Below, one piece after another: positions 1-9,800 of a stretch of 64,000 nt of DNA. Within the stretch, counting starts at the first letter, position 1, and each line of letters begins with the position of its first letter. Both the position numbers and the translations under genes were made by a program. The notes under the pieces are model-generated. The model did not search any database and was not told the origin of the DNA. It worked only from the letters and a program-made list of their open reading frames with translations. Origin of the DNA: Breviolum minutum Mf 1.05b.01 (lineage: Eukaryota; Sar; Dinophyceae; Suessiales; Symbiodiniaceae); assembly GCA_000507305.1 (NCBI GenBank), contig DF240810.1:11291-75290 (forward strand), written 5' to 3'.

Positions 1-99
1 CCACTACTTTCAATAACAACGCTGCTTCTTTCCTTTTCTTCTTCTCAAACGTGGCCTCAAATCAGGGTCCTTAAAAATGAGACAGAACCACTGCCGTAT

Positions 100-1179
100 G
101 AAGGGGGCCTTCACAGTATTGTCAAGAAAGTGGAACTGGTTTGGGTAGTTGTTCATTAGAGCCATGTCTTTTCATCGGTGTTCTACCAAGTGGCCGTGTG
201 GGTTGCGACATCAATCTGGTCTTTGATTAGATAGGCAAGTCGGTGACCTTGAAGAAAACAGGGTTGGTAGGTACCAGTTCAACAGGGAGTAACCTTCGTT
301 TTCTTGGAAGAGTGATTCCTCGACAGTTGAGTGAATCCTGTTCAAGTGTCTCTTCCTTCAGATTACTTGGATTTGACGTTTGCTGCTTATTGACTGAAAG
401 AAAAGTAGGTAGCAATAGTCCCTTTGATATTGGTAGCTACGTAGAGAAAACCGATGAAACTCCACTCTCTTCGGAGAGCTATCAACGGTTTCGGTCTGCA
501 TTAGGAAAGGTAGCATGGCTATCACAACCAAACAAGACTTGAGAGCTTACATTTCGATACTGGCCTGCCAGCAGTCAAGTCCGTCTAACCACACAGAAGC
601 TGGACTTCGAGCCCCGTTGCGGTTCCTGATGGAAGATCGGAATGTGGCGGTTCGTTTGCCTGCAAATGGATCGGCTTTGAAGCCAGGTGACCATTTTGAT
701 GGCCAGGTGCATCTTGTCTGTTATTCAGATGCTTCGCATGCGCCACTGCGTGTGACGAAACGTCGGAGAATTTCTGGTGGGGTGTTATCTGTATTTGGAT
801 TTGTGGTGAAAACTCTAAGTAGACATCAGCAGATGATCTCTTTGAGCTCCATGGAGAGCGAGTTGTTTGCTTTACAGCATGTTGCGCAAGAGATGTCAAG
901 CTTAGGACGTATTGTTGCAAGGGTTCTTAGGTCCTTTGGTGAAACTAGTTTGCAGGAGATTCCAGGGTTTTGTTTTCAGATAGCGAATCATCCCTCAAGT
1001 TACTTCGTAACATGGATGCGCCAAGGCGTTCCCGCTATTTGGAAATCAGGATTGAATGGTTGAAGGGACGTGTTGAGGACAACAAGTTGATCCTGGAATT
1101 TCGAAAGGGATGTGACAACCCCAGTGACTGGGATCTGCTGCTTTTGGTTATCGCAGGGATTCCCTCGGCTTTGAAGTGA
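100..1179 (+). pseudogene. Ty1/copia-like retrotransposon pol, 3' part (RT thumb and RNase H), broken
   Basis: This is the downstream end of a copia-type polyprotein, spread over three reading frames. Frame 0 (about 120-540) carries reverse-transcriptase remnants: EPCLFIGVLPSGRV near 159, an in-frame TAG at 228 where the YVDD region should be, then FLGRVIPRQ and RFRSALGKVAWLSQ. The frame changes near 520-540, and 541-965 gives the RNase H: CYSDASHAP, ISGGVLSVFG and SLSSMESELFALQ hold the first Asp and the catalytic Glu. It shifts again near 970 to SDSESSLKLLRN and RRSRYLEIRIEWLK, then NPSDWD, the usual copia C-terminal order. Two frameshifts plus the stop mean it is inactive as sequenced. The 5' part of the element lies outside the window. 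The family call is firm; the exact left limit is not. Confidence 0.85.
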
Positions 1180-1828
1180 TGAGCGGACCTATTTACACAC
1201 TTTCTGATCTAGGCCGTGCATTCATGTTTGTGGAGATTTGTTGTCGTGAAAATTCGTCTATTTACCATGTTTGCAAGAGATTGGGAATTTATTATGTTGG
1301 TGTCACTGACAGAATGGAGTATGATTCAACTTTTCGGAAAGTGAAAGAACATGTGGAAAGCATGAATGTGAAGACCTTTGTACATGTGTCAAGTCCATGT
1401 TCGTCAGGGTCACCCCTTAAACGTTTTGGGGATGGTGAAGCCCAGGCTTCTGAGTGGGAATGGTATGATCTTTTTCCGAAAGTTGAGAGGTACTTGAAGC
1501 TAGGTGATGCAAACAGTTTTGAGTTACCATGGAACAATGATACCTGGAATTTTGCACTCTGTCAAAAGACTTTGAAGAATGCTGGGCACAATTACTCGAC
1601 TAAGGTGCGACTTTGTAAGACAGGGTTTGTAACCAAAAACCGGTTGGGAAGTGTCTGGGTTTTTCATCCAACTCTAAGGTTTACATTGAAACTCTGAAAC
1701 GGCTTGCAACCTGTGACTGCTCGGAGCATGCAAGCTTCGAAGAAGTTGTGTGGAGTGAAACCGCCTTTTACACTGAATTTCTTGCGAAAGCAATGATTCA
1801 GGGTGCCAAGAGAGCTTTGAGAGGCTAG
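1176..1828 (+). pseudogene. Methyltransferase-like ORF downstream of copia RNase H
   Basis: It begins at an ATG overlapping the end of the RNase H frame (1176/1179) and stays open to 1697. A shift near 1667 then leads into a second frame ending at TAG 1826. What is seen: FVEICCRENSSIYHVCK early on, an acidic residue after YYVGVTDRME, then FVHVSSPCSSGSPLKRF, then SFELPW about 50 residues on, and finally CDCSEHASF with an aromatic-rich C terminus (TAFYTEFLAKAM). The order of a glycine/serine-type SAM loop, a Pro-Cys motif and a Glu-X-Pro motif resembles C5-cytosine methyltransferases. It also parallels the C-terminal module of the element at 50-56 kb. The glycine-rich loop is poor (CRENS), so activity is doubtful. 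No copia element needs such a domain, so this is an accessory cargo domain. The function is inferred by eye only. Confidence 0.5.
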
Positions 1829-1884
1829 GTGTGGGATCGGTTTTGGCTAGTTTTGAATTTTTGGGTTCAGAACTGACCGAAGAA

Positions 1885-1965
1885 GGTCCCACTCAGGTGG
1901 GCAAACTGCATGGACGCTTTTCTTTCGCCTATTTTCTTTAGGAACCCCACTCCGGTGGGCGAAAG
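1885..1965. repeat. Nested short inverted repeats in the copia 3' region
   Basis: Two GGTCCCACTCAGGTGGGC / AACCCCACTCCGGTGGGC hairpin motifs lie about 60 bp apart. The second is enclosed by an outer CTTTCGCC...GGCGAAAG pair (1922-1965), so it could form a two-part stem. The role is unknown; a structured RNA element of the retrotransposon is possible. Confidence 0.4.
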
Positions 1966-2209
1966 TAGGCATGAATTTGCATGTATTTGCTTGGATTTTT
2001 GCGATTTGTGAATTTTGCAAATTTTCCCGAAAAGGGAAGGTTCTGTTTTTGCATTTGTTTTGGACACACCTTGGCCTCTTAGAGACCTGGCGGATTTCGA
2101 ACAAGCAAACTGAAACAGCTGGCACGACTGCTGCTGGTTGCTTTAAAGGCACTCCGAGTAGCTCACTGTTGGTTGTTTGTTGACGCATTTTACCAAGTAG
2201 TCAGTAGCC

Positions 2210-2770
2210 ATGGATTCTCGTGAGTTAGCTGAGTTGCAGCGTCTCATGAAGAAAGCCTCGGATGCTGGTTTGATGGATGGCAAGCTGGCAATCAAGAAAG
2301 ATGGTGGAAAGATTCAAGCATCAGCATCGTCAGGTGCCATGACCGATGCTAGCAAGTGTCGTTTGGTTGATGATGATTGGTCGAAAGTGGATCCTGAACC
2401 TGAGGTTCAGAAGGCTGCCGAAGATGATTTGAAGAGTATGGAAAAGAACTTTGTGCCGAAGGATGTTTGGGCATCAATCTACTCTGACCTTGATGATTCG
2501 GTGGCTGTGCCAGAAGAATTCAGAGATGTTCATCACTGGGGCAGGGTCCGCATTGATATGGACAAGTATGCAGATCTTGGGATTTGTTTTGAGAAAGCTG
2601 TGGCAATGGCGAAGTCAGGTGATTCTGACATGAACCGCTACCTCAATTTCATCAAGAACAAGTATGGCAAGACCACAGGAGACAAGCAAGCCTGAGATTT
2701 GGCGCAATACCTGTTGAAAATCAAGTTTGATGGTGCCAAGAAGGGTGGATACAATCGTGTGCTGGTGTGA
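2210..2770 (+). CDS. Small acidic retroelement-associated protein, with in-frame TGA
   Basis: An ATG at 2210 opens 161 codons to TGA 2693-2695. The same frame then continues for 24 sense codons (DLAQYLLKIKFDGAKK...) to TGA 2768-2770. The product is hydrophilic: a charged N terminus (MDSRELAELQRLMKKASDAG), a variable acidic middle, and a C-terminal half with VPEEFRDVHHWGRVRIDMDKY, then MNRYLNFIKNKYG, then DLAQYLL beyond the stop. The post-stop residues fit the composition of the preceding C-terminal segment. I therefore infer that the first TGA is a nonsense mutation or a read-through site. It lies 380 bp past the methyltransferase-like frame, so it is probably part of the same copia element, either as an extra ORF or a gag-like fragment. 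I recognise no known domain. Confidence 0.5.
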
Positions 2771-2851
2771 TTGGCTCAGGCCATCTACAATCTGCGAGTA
2801 TTGTCAGCAGCTATATGCATGTATTTTGCAATGTCAAACAAAGAATTTGAT

Positions 2852-2988
2852 TGGTTTCTGATAGTGTCTGGGTCACTCCGGTGGTGCTGATACGCTTTGG
2901 GTTTCCATTGAATTTGACATGAACATCCCGTGGTTTCTGATAGTGTCAGGGTCATTAAGTGGTGCTGACACGCTTTGGGTTTCCATAC
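2852..2988 (+). repeat. 79-bp tandem direct repeat, two copies
   Basis: TGGTTTCTGATAGTGTC begins at 2852 and again at 2931. In both copies it is followed by GGTCA, GGTGGTGCTGA or GTGGTGCTGA, and CGCTTTGGGTTTCCAT. The copies differ by a few substitutions and a short indel. They lie between the last copia reading frame and the putative 3' terminal region. Confidence 0.7.
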
Positions 2989-3194
2989 GAATTCATCGTA
3001 TTTTCTAGACTTTGTCATCACGATGAGTTGCTGTAAGGTAGCTGGTTGAGTTGATATGCTGGAATTCACTATACGTACAATACGATAGTTCAACACTGGA
3101 TGGACGAATCTCACATCGAAAGGGGGTGAGGAAATTTGGATATTCAGGGCATTGTGTTTATACTGGTGCGATGTTGAGCTTCATATGTATCCTA

Positions 3195-3331
3195 TTTTGG
3201 TTTCTGGAGATTCAATTTTGGGAGCGAAAGTTTCTGGTTTTGATTTCTGGCGATTCAATTTTGGGAGCGAAGGTTTCTGATTTTGGTATCTGGAGATTCC
3301 TTTCTGGAGCGGTGTTTCCTTTTGGGTTTCT
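3195..3331 (+). repeat. 43-bp tandem repeat, three copies
   Basis: Units start TTTTGGTTTCTGGAGATTC at 3195, TTTTGATTTCTGGCGATTC at 3238 and TTTTGGTATCTGGAGATTC at 3281, a constant 43-bp step, with a partial fourth copy. Copies one and two share CAATTTTGGGAGCGAA; copy three has diverged and is about 4 bp shorter. Confidence 0.75.
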
Positions 3332-3529
3332 GGAAGAGTATAAGAAGCATTGGTGATGCTTCAGCGTGGAGTGAGATGGAAGCATGTATAGTCATGCATG
3401 GATTTCTTAGGACTTAGGAGTTTTGGGAAGTCATGTGAGTTGACGCTCGTCATGTTTGCCTGACAGGTGAACTTTTGTGATGGTGGTGTACGTTTGTTGC
3501 ATGCACCCAATTTGGTAACATCTTGTGTG

Positions 3530-3619
3530 ATGCTTTGCTCCTCTCAGTGATGAGAAGAGAGTCTCAGTTAGGCGTTCTGCCTGTGGTGAAAGACTCGATC
3601 TGAGGGGGGAGCAAAGCAT
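3530..3619. repeat. Inverted repeat with polypurine tract (possible 3' LTR boundary)
   Basis: ATGCTTTGCTCCTCTCAG (3530-3547) is mirrored by CTGAGGGGGGAGCAAAGCAT (3600-3619). The right arm contains GAGGGGGGAG, the kind of purine run that primes plus-strand synthesis just inside a 3' LTR in copia elements. Placing the LTR edge just after it is inference: the 5' LTR is outside the window, so the two LTRs cannot be compared here. Confidence 0.35.
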
Positions 3620-6600
3620 TGCTCCTGACTCTAGTCGTTTTAAGATGTTAAGTGGATGTTTGGAATAGAAGGTTGGAATGAAGGTTTTGACCTCCTAAAG
3701 AATTAGTTTGGGAATAGAGTTTCCGTGTTTGAATGTTTCTTGCATTCATGAAGCTTTGCTTTGTATAGCTTGGCTCAGATGTGTCACAAGAGCTGAGAAC
3801 AAACAAGTAATGCTAGAAGTAGCATATACTTAAAGACTGAAAGACTGCCATCCTGCTTTGGTTGGTTCGTTGTTCGTGTGTCGAGCAAAAGGTTTGCTGG
3901 AGAGGTGATTTGGAGTGGTTGTGCCTTGGGGTTCAACGAAACTTGTTTTGGGTTTTGTGTTTTTGCAACAGTTGACTCTTGGGTCTACCTACGACCTCAA
4001 GCTATCAGGTACAAGGACTGCCACTATCGTTATGATGAGCGCAGCAATGGACCAAAAAAAGCAGTTGACGAGATGATTATGCGGAAGGACATACTCAAGA
4101 ACTCTTATCTTAGTGCGTGGAGACAAAACCAGGACCCGAGAAATTTGCTATGCAGCTGAACTTTCACTTCTCGCCACGGCATTTGTTTTGAGCTTGGACA
4201 CGAGATGATGATGTGTCATCTGGGTGGATCTAACATCTTTGGCGCATCCTGCGGGTTACCATGTTATTTCATTGTCGAGAAGGGCTGAGGAGGGTTTGGA
4301 GTGCGTCAGTTTCACACCTTTTCACCTAGTCTCTGGGCTTTGTTGCTTTTTAGGTGTTGTGTTGGGTGGTTGTTTTGTTTGGTTCGGTGCCTTTTTGTCT
4401 TGTGTTGAGGTACCTGGAACTTTTGCAAACTATTGCATCGCCTCTTTTAACACGTACGAGCATCTATGACCGACAATGCCTCGTGCTCGATCGGCTGCTA
4501 CGCAAAAAGATTATTTGGTCCGCAGTCGTGTAATACCCGTTGCAAAGAGATGATTCTGCACAATATCCCTTGTGGTTGGAAGACCTCCTCAAGTGTTTTG
4601 CTTCGGTTTGCTTTCAGATCGCATGTTCCGCTTATTGTCGAAAAATAATCACTCTCCATCATTAAAAAAAATCCTTGCAAGTTTCTTTTGAGGTCAATGA
4701 AAATCGCATGTGCCTGATACTTCTGTTTTCATGTTTCCCAAAATAATTACGGCAACCATTCGCTTTTTATAGTCCTCCTTCTTTCGGTCTGTAGTTCCTT
4801 CCTTGTCCTTCGTTCACGCGCAGTTTCAGTCTTTGTTGGTTCTTTCTTTCTGTGCTATTCTGGTGAATAACAAATTGCAAATTGTTCAAACAAAAGACTG
4901 CTGAGAAAAGTTCAGTTAATACACAAAGGAAAAATTTTCTTTCTTTGAAAACCAAACTTTTTCAAAGGGAAGTAACTTCTTAGGAAAAATCTTCATATGA
5001 ACAAACAGGCTCTCTGTAAAACAAAATTTTTTCAAAAAAAAAATCGGAATTATATGAACACAACTAGTAACCATCAAGAGTGGCTCTCTTTCGAGAAAGA
5101 AATGCTACTTAGAAAAACAGCAGATTATCAGGAAAAATGTCTTGTAAGAATGATAAATTACAAAGTGTTCTTCAAAGCAAATACTACTTAGAAAACTCAG
5201 CTGAAAACCTTTTTGTGGGAAAGATATGCTATAGAAATGAAAAAAAATCATAAGTATAGCTTTAGGGTGCTAGCTCACTCAGTCATTGTCACAATGAATA
5301 TTACATGTCCAGTAGCGCAATTTCTATTTGCCTTCACTTTGCACTCTAAATCTGTACGAGAACATCCAAGGTTTTCCCATGGGCTGCTTGGCTTTGCACC
5401 TTTGAGAGGTCAGAATACGAAGACATTGCGTTGCATTAGTTACATTGCATTACATCACATTGCATTACATGCCAATCATATTTTAGGTATATATTATAAA
5501 TATTTGCACGCACATACACTTAAATCATTTAGAATATTTCTGTATCGTTCTGTATCCCTATATTAAAATCCTTACTTATGAGCAAGGCCAGCAAGGAAGT
5601 GGGTGGATGGTTTTAGATCTGAAGTTTAAAGTGGAAGCTGAAATTTGTATTGTTCGCACGATGTTGTTGTTGGGAACCAGAATACAAGCGAACGCCATCG
5701 ATGTGGATTGTATTTGGCAATCTGCCAGCTCGAAGTAGTATCACCATCACCATCCTGCATTTTCTGTGGGTGTTCACCTGTCAACATCTTCCAGAGTTGA
5801 GTTGCACAAGAGGCCTGTGAGCGCTTGGCGGCGAAGCTCCGGGCAATTTCGGAAGCAAGGCCTCTTTTGTGCCTTCCAGGCATTTGGGTGAGGTCAGGTG
5901 TGATAAACTACGGGAATCTTACAATCCTGAAGCTCATAGGGGTTGGTGAAACCCACCCACACCGGTAGGTGCTGAGAGGCTTCTTATCAGCAATTGCACA
6001 GGCGAGCATATAGATGCTACTTATAATATATATATATATATTTATTTATTAGATTTAGCTAGTGGTAGAGAGGTCAACAGCTGCCCAAAATAAGGAAAGA
6101 AGAACTGTGTTTTTCTTGCGGGATTTTGTGGATGGATGCAATCGTTTAGTGAAATTCGGGAAAAGAAATATGAGATGGCATGATGCGCGGTAGCCCATTA
6201 TTGGTCATTATGTTGGAGCTGAGAACGAAGAAGTTTTGATAAAAGAGTCACATGGTCAGATTATGGCCATTAATGGCTATCATTATCATTCTTGTTATCC
6301 CTGTGATTTGTTTTGCTAGTTTGTGAAGCAACTCATTTTTCAAGCCCTGCGAACTGAATCGTGACAAAGGCTTTCTGAAAGTTCTCCTGATATGAACAAG
6401 GTCCGAAGCTCAAGTTGAAAGATTCAAGCGCAAACTTTGGTCACGGTCACAGTTCCTTTTTTTCGGGTCTTTGGGGTTTCGGATGAAAAGCAGTAGTCAC
6501 ATCTTCTTACATGAGCACAGCTAATCCATTTTTGAGATGATTCGTGTGGGTGCCTATGCATGGTCACACCATGCGACATGATCCTTACATGTCGACTGTG

Positions 6601-6893
6601 AAGGCAACCAGCTGTGTCCGTGAAACCGTTTTGATGTTGTTAAGTTTGGTACCAAACGGCCCGTTAGTAACACCTGCCTGTAACACGCAGGTGGAGCTCT
6701 TGTGGCACTTTTCAGACGGCTCTGACTCTCGCAAAAAAGAATGTGCTGCATCTGCAAGAATTTTGCTGATTGGTATAGCTTTTCAAGTTGGTTTTGTCAA
6801 CATGAAAAAATAACATGGGACTTTTTATTGATTTGGCTTCAAATAGAAACTTCAGCCAGCTTCTTCTGAACACAGAACCCTGGTCCCGTGGTG
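3620..6893. other. No supported gene; possible LTR remnant and AT-rich low-complexity DNA
   Basis: The first part may belong to the copia 3' end. A + strand open stretch at 3970-4159 (VDSWVYLRP..., then YKDCHYRYDERSNGPKK) has protein-like composition but no recognisable family and no clear splice sites. 4640-5220 is very AT-rich. 5426-5482 holds imperfect CATTGCATTA repeats and 6026-6040 a short TA run. I see nothing else I would call. Confidence 0.5.
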
Positions 6894-9800
6894 ATGAGCA
6901 ATGGAGCTTACCGGACACCATTACCGCCCAACCGTATTCCAGAGCCGGAGGCATCGACTGTTCAGTGTTCCGGCCCATTGGCAGCTGCTCACTGGGACGG
7001 GCGCTTGAATTGCCGTTTAGCCATTGACATAGGCGCGTCACTGGGAGCCGGAAAGTTGTAGATATTGTAAAGGTAAAAATAAATGCCAAATGGTTCCGGA
7101 TATGCATATGGACTCTGTGGAGTTTGCCACATAGATACAATGGAATCGATGTTTAAATGGCAAGTGCTCAGGTTTGATCATGATTGATTCTATCCAGGGG
7201 TGTCCCAGTCATTTTTTTTTAAATCTGCTTAAAAGTCCTGCAGACTTCTTGGGCATCATTGTTGTTCTCCCTTTGTTTACCTAGTTTTGTTGGAGAAGAA
7301 GTCATCACATGTGTTGACCCATGGGAGCTTAGCAGGCTTAGCCCATCACACTGTAACACCGTACGGTGCTGCAAAAACTGAAGTTCGCAAAGTTTTTTTT
7401 TTTGTGAGACCATCAAAATCAATAGATGATTCTGCTCTCATTGTTTAATAATCTAAGCATCCTGTATTTTGTTATCAAATTGTTTCATGTTATGTACCTT
7501 GACGATTCTTGACAGCGATTCCTTCAGCATTTTTTTTTCAGGCGGCACTTTCACAGATGCAGTTCTTGAGGATGGTGAAGAGACATTGCGCAGATATCCA
7601 GTGAAAGTACTCACAACTGGACATGATCCAGCAAAAGGCTTGGTACATGCAGCATTGAGAGCTTTGGAAGCTGGAGAACGAGAACCCCGACAAGTAAGAT
7701 TAATACTTCATGGCACCACGCTGGCCACCAATGCCGTGCTGGAACGAAAAGGAGCAAAGGCAGCCATGATTACAACTGAAGGATTTCGTGATGTTTTGGA
7801 GATTGGTTTCGGAGGCCGCTATGATCGCTACAATCTCAAAGCAAGACAGACTCCACCACTCATCCCTCGAGACAGGTGCTTTGAAGTGTCGCAACGTCAC
7901 TTGCCAGATGGTTCAGAATTGACCCCTTTGAATGAGGCGGAGTTAGAGTCTTTGGTCCCCAAACTCAAGGAACAGAAAGTTGAAAGCATAGCCGTGTGCT
8001 TTTTGCACAGTTATGCAAATGATACCCACGAAGAGAGAGCCATTGCGATTCTACGACCACTACTTCCTGGAGTGTGGTTTTGCACCTCAAGCAGCGTTAG
8101 TCCAGAGATTCGGGAGTTTGAACGCTTCAGCACAGCTGCTGCAAATGCATATGTTCAGCCATTGATGTCTCAGTACTTGAAAGATGCCCAGCAATCTCTT
8201 GCCAATCAGGGTTTTACCTGCCCTTTGCTGTTGATGACATCAGGTGGTGGACTAATGGATGCTGATACTGCTGCCATGTTCCCTGTGCGTTTGATTGAGT
8301 CTGGTCCTGCGGGTGGGGCCATCTTAGCTGAAAACATTGCACGAGAGGCGAAGGCCAACAATATGATTTCCTTAGACATGGGTGGCACTACTGCCAAGAT
8401 TTGTGCAGTTTCTGAAGGTCGTGCTGGAATCACAAGGATGTTTGAAGTAGATCGTGCAGAACTTTTTATGAAAGATTCTGGACTTCCAGTGCAGATTCCT
8501 TGTATTGATTTGGTAGAGATCAGTGGAGGTGGTGGAAGCATGGCATCTATCGATGCCGTTGGGAATTTAAGAGTGGGACCTGAATCTGCGGGCTCCAAGC
8601 CGGGTCCAGCCTGTTATGGAAGAGGTGGCATTATGCCTACTGTGCCATGGTAGAACTGGGGGTTGTGATCGACTTTGATTTTTGATGTTGGATTTTTTGA
8701 AAATGAGTCTAGCACTGCGAATTTGATGATTAGCTTGATACTAAATGATGGAGCTAATGTGATCAAAGAAGTGGGATCTTCCTACTTCAATAGTATTCAG
8801 GGACTAGATTTCCACTTTCCCGGATTAGGGAAAGCCTCAGATGTGGAAATCGGATTCTCGATTTCCAATTGGTCGGGGACTTTGATTTCTTCCTCATCAT
8901 CGTCATCGTCATCGTGATCATCATCATCCTTATGATAATAATGATAATAATGATTTAATAATGATTTAATAGTGATGATAATAATAACAATAATAATTGA
9001 TAATAAGCACACTAATGAAGTATTTCAATAATAACAACCATCATCACGCCTAGCGTCATCAGGTAGGATCTGTCGTCCTTCTCCTCCCCTCCTCATCACC
9101 ATCCTCATCTAAATTATCATCAGCACCATTTTGTGTTTTCGTGCATGCTAAATAATGTTGTTGCCATTTGTCAACCTCTTCTCCTTCGCACTTTCTCGGG
9201 ACGAAACCAGAAACACATTAAGGAAACGTGCTTTGATAGGGGATATGAAGCTATCTATTTCTGTTCACCCCTTTTTTGGACATTCTTGAGATGAACGAAA
9301 CATGCGCCGTCCAGTCATATGATGATCCTTTGGTGTGGCAATACTGGTGCCAACCCCAACAGGTCCACCTGAGTGACAGAGTCCTTACTGTTTCTGATGC
9401 GAAAACATCATTTTGCATGGCACTTTCATACTGAGGTAACTGATGCAGATTTGGTCTTGGGTCGTTTGCAGGCTGGTTCTTTGGCACTTGGTGAGGTTGA
9501 TTTGAAACTTTCTCACGCAGAAACTGCCATTTCCACCACACTAGCAGAGCATCTCAAGGTATCCACGAAAGTGGCAGCATTTTCTGTTGCAGAAGCGGTT
9601 GAAGATTCATTAGCTACAGCAGCGCGGGCACATGCGGCGGAGCATGGTTTGGATTTACCGAAGCATGTCCTCGTCGCCTTTGGTGGTGCAGCACCTTTGC
9701 GTGCGGCCAGCCTGGCTGAAAGATTGGGAATTGAAACAGTATTGATTCCTCCAGATGCAAGTGTAGGAAGTGCTATTGGTTTCTTTTCTGCTCCATTAGC

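Noticed and set aside
7469..7541. Start of the oxoprolinase frame at 7469 (MLSNCFMLC...)
   Set aside because: This part is intronic. It precedes the T-run acceptor, and the true upstream motif RLAIDIG is found at 7014-7032.
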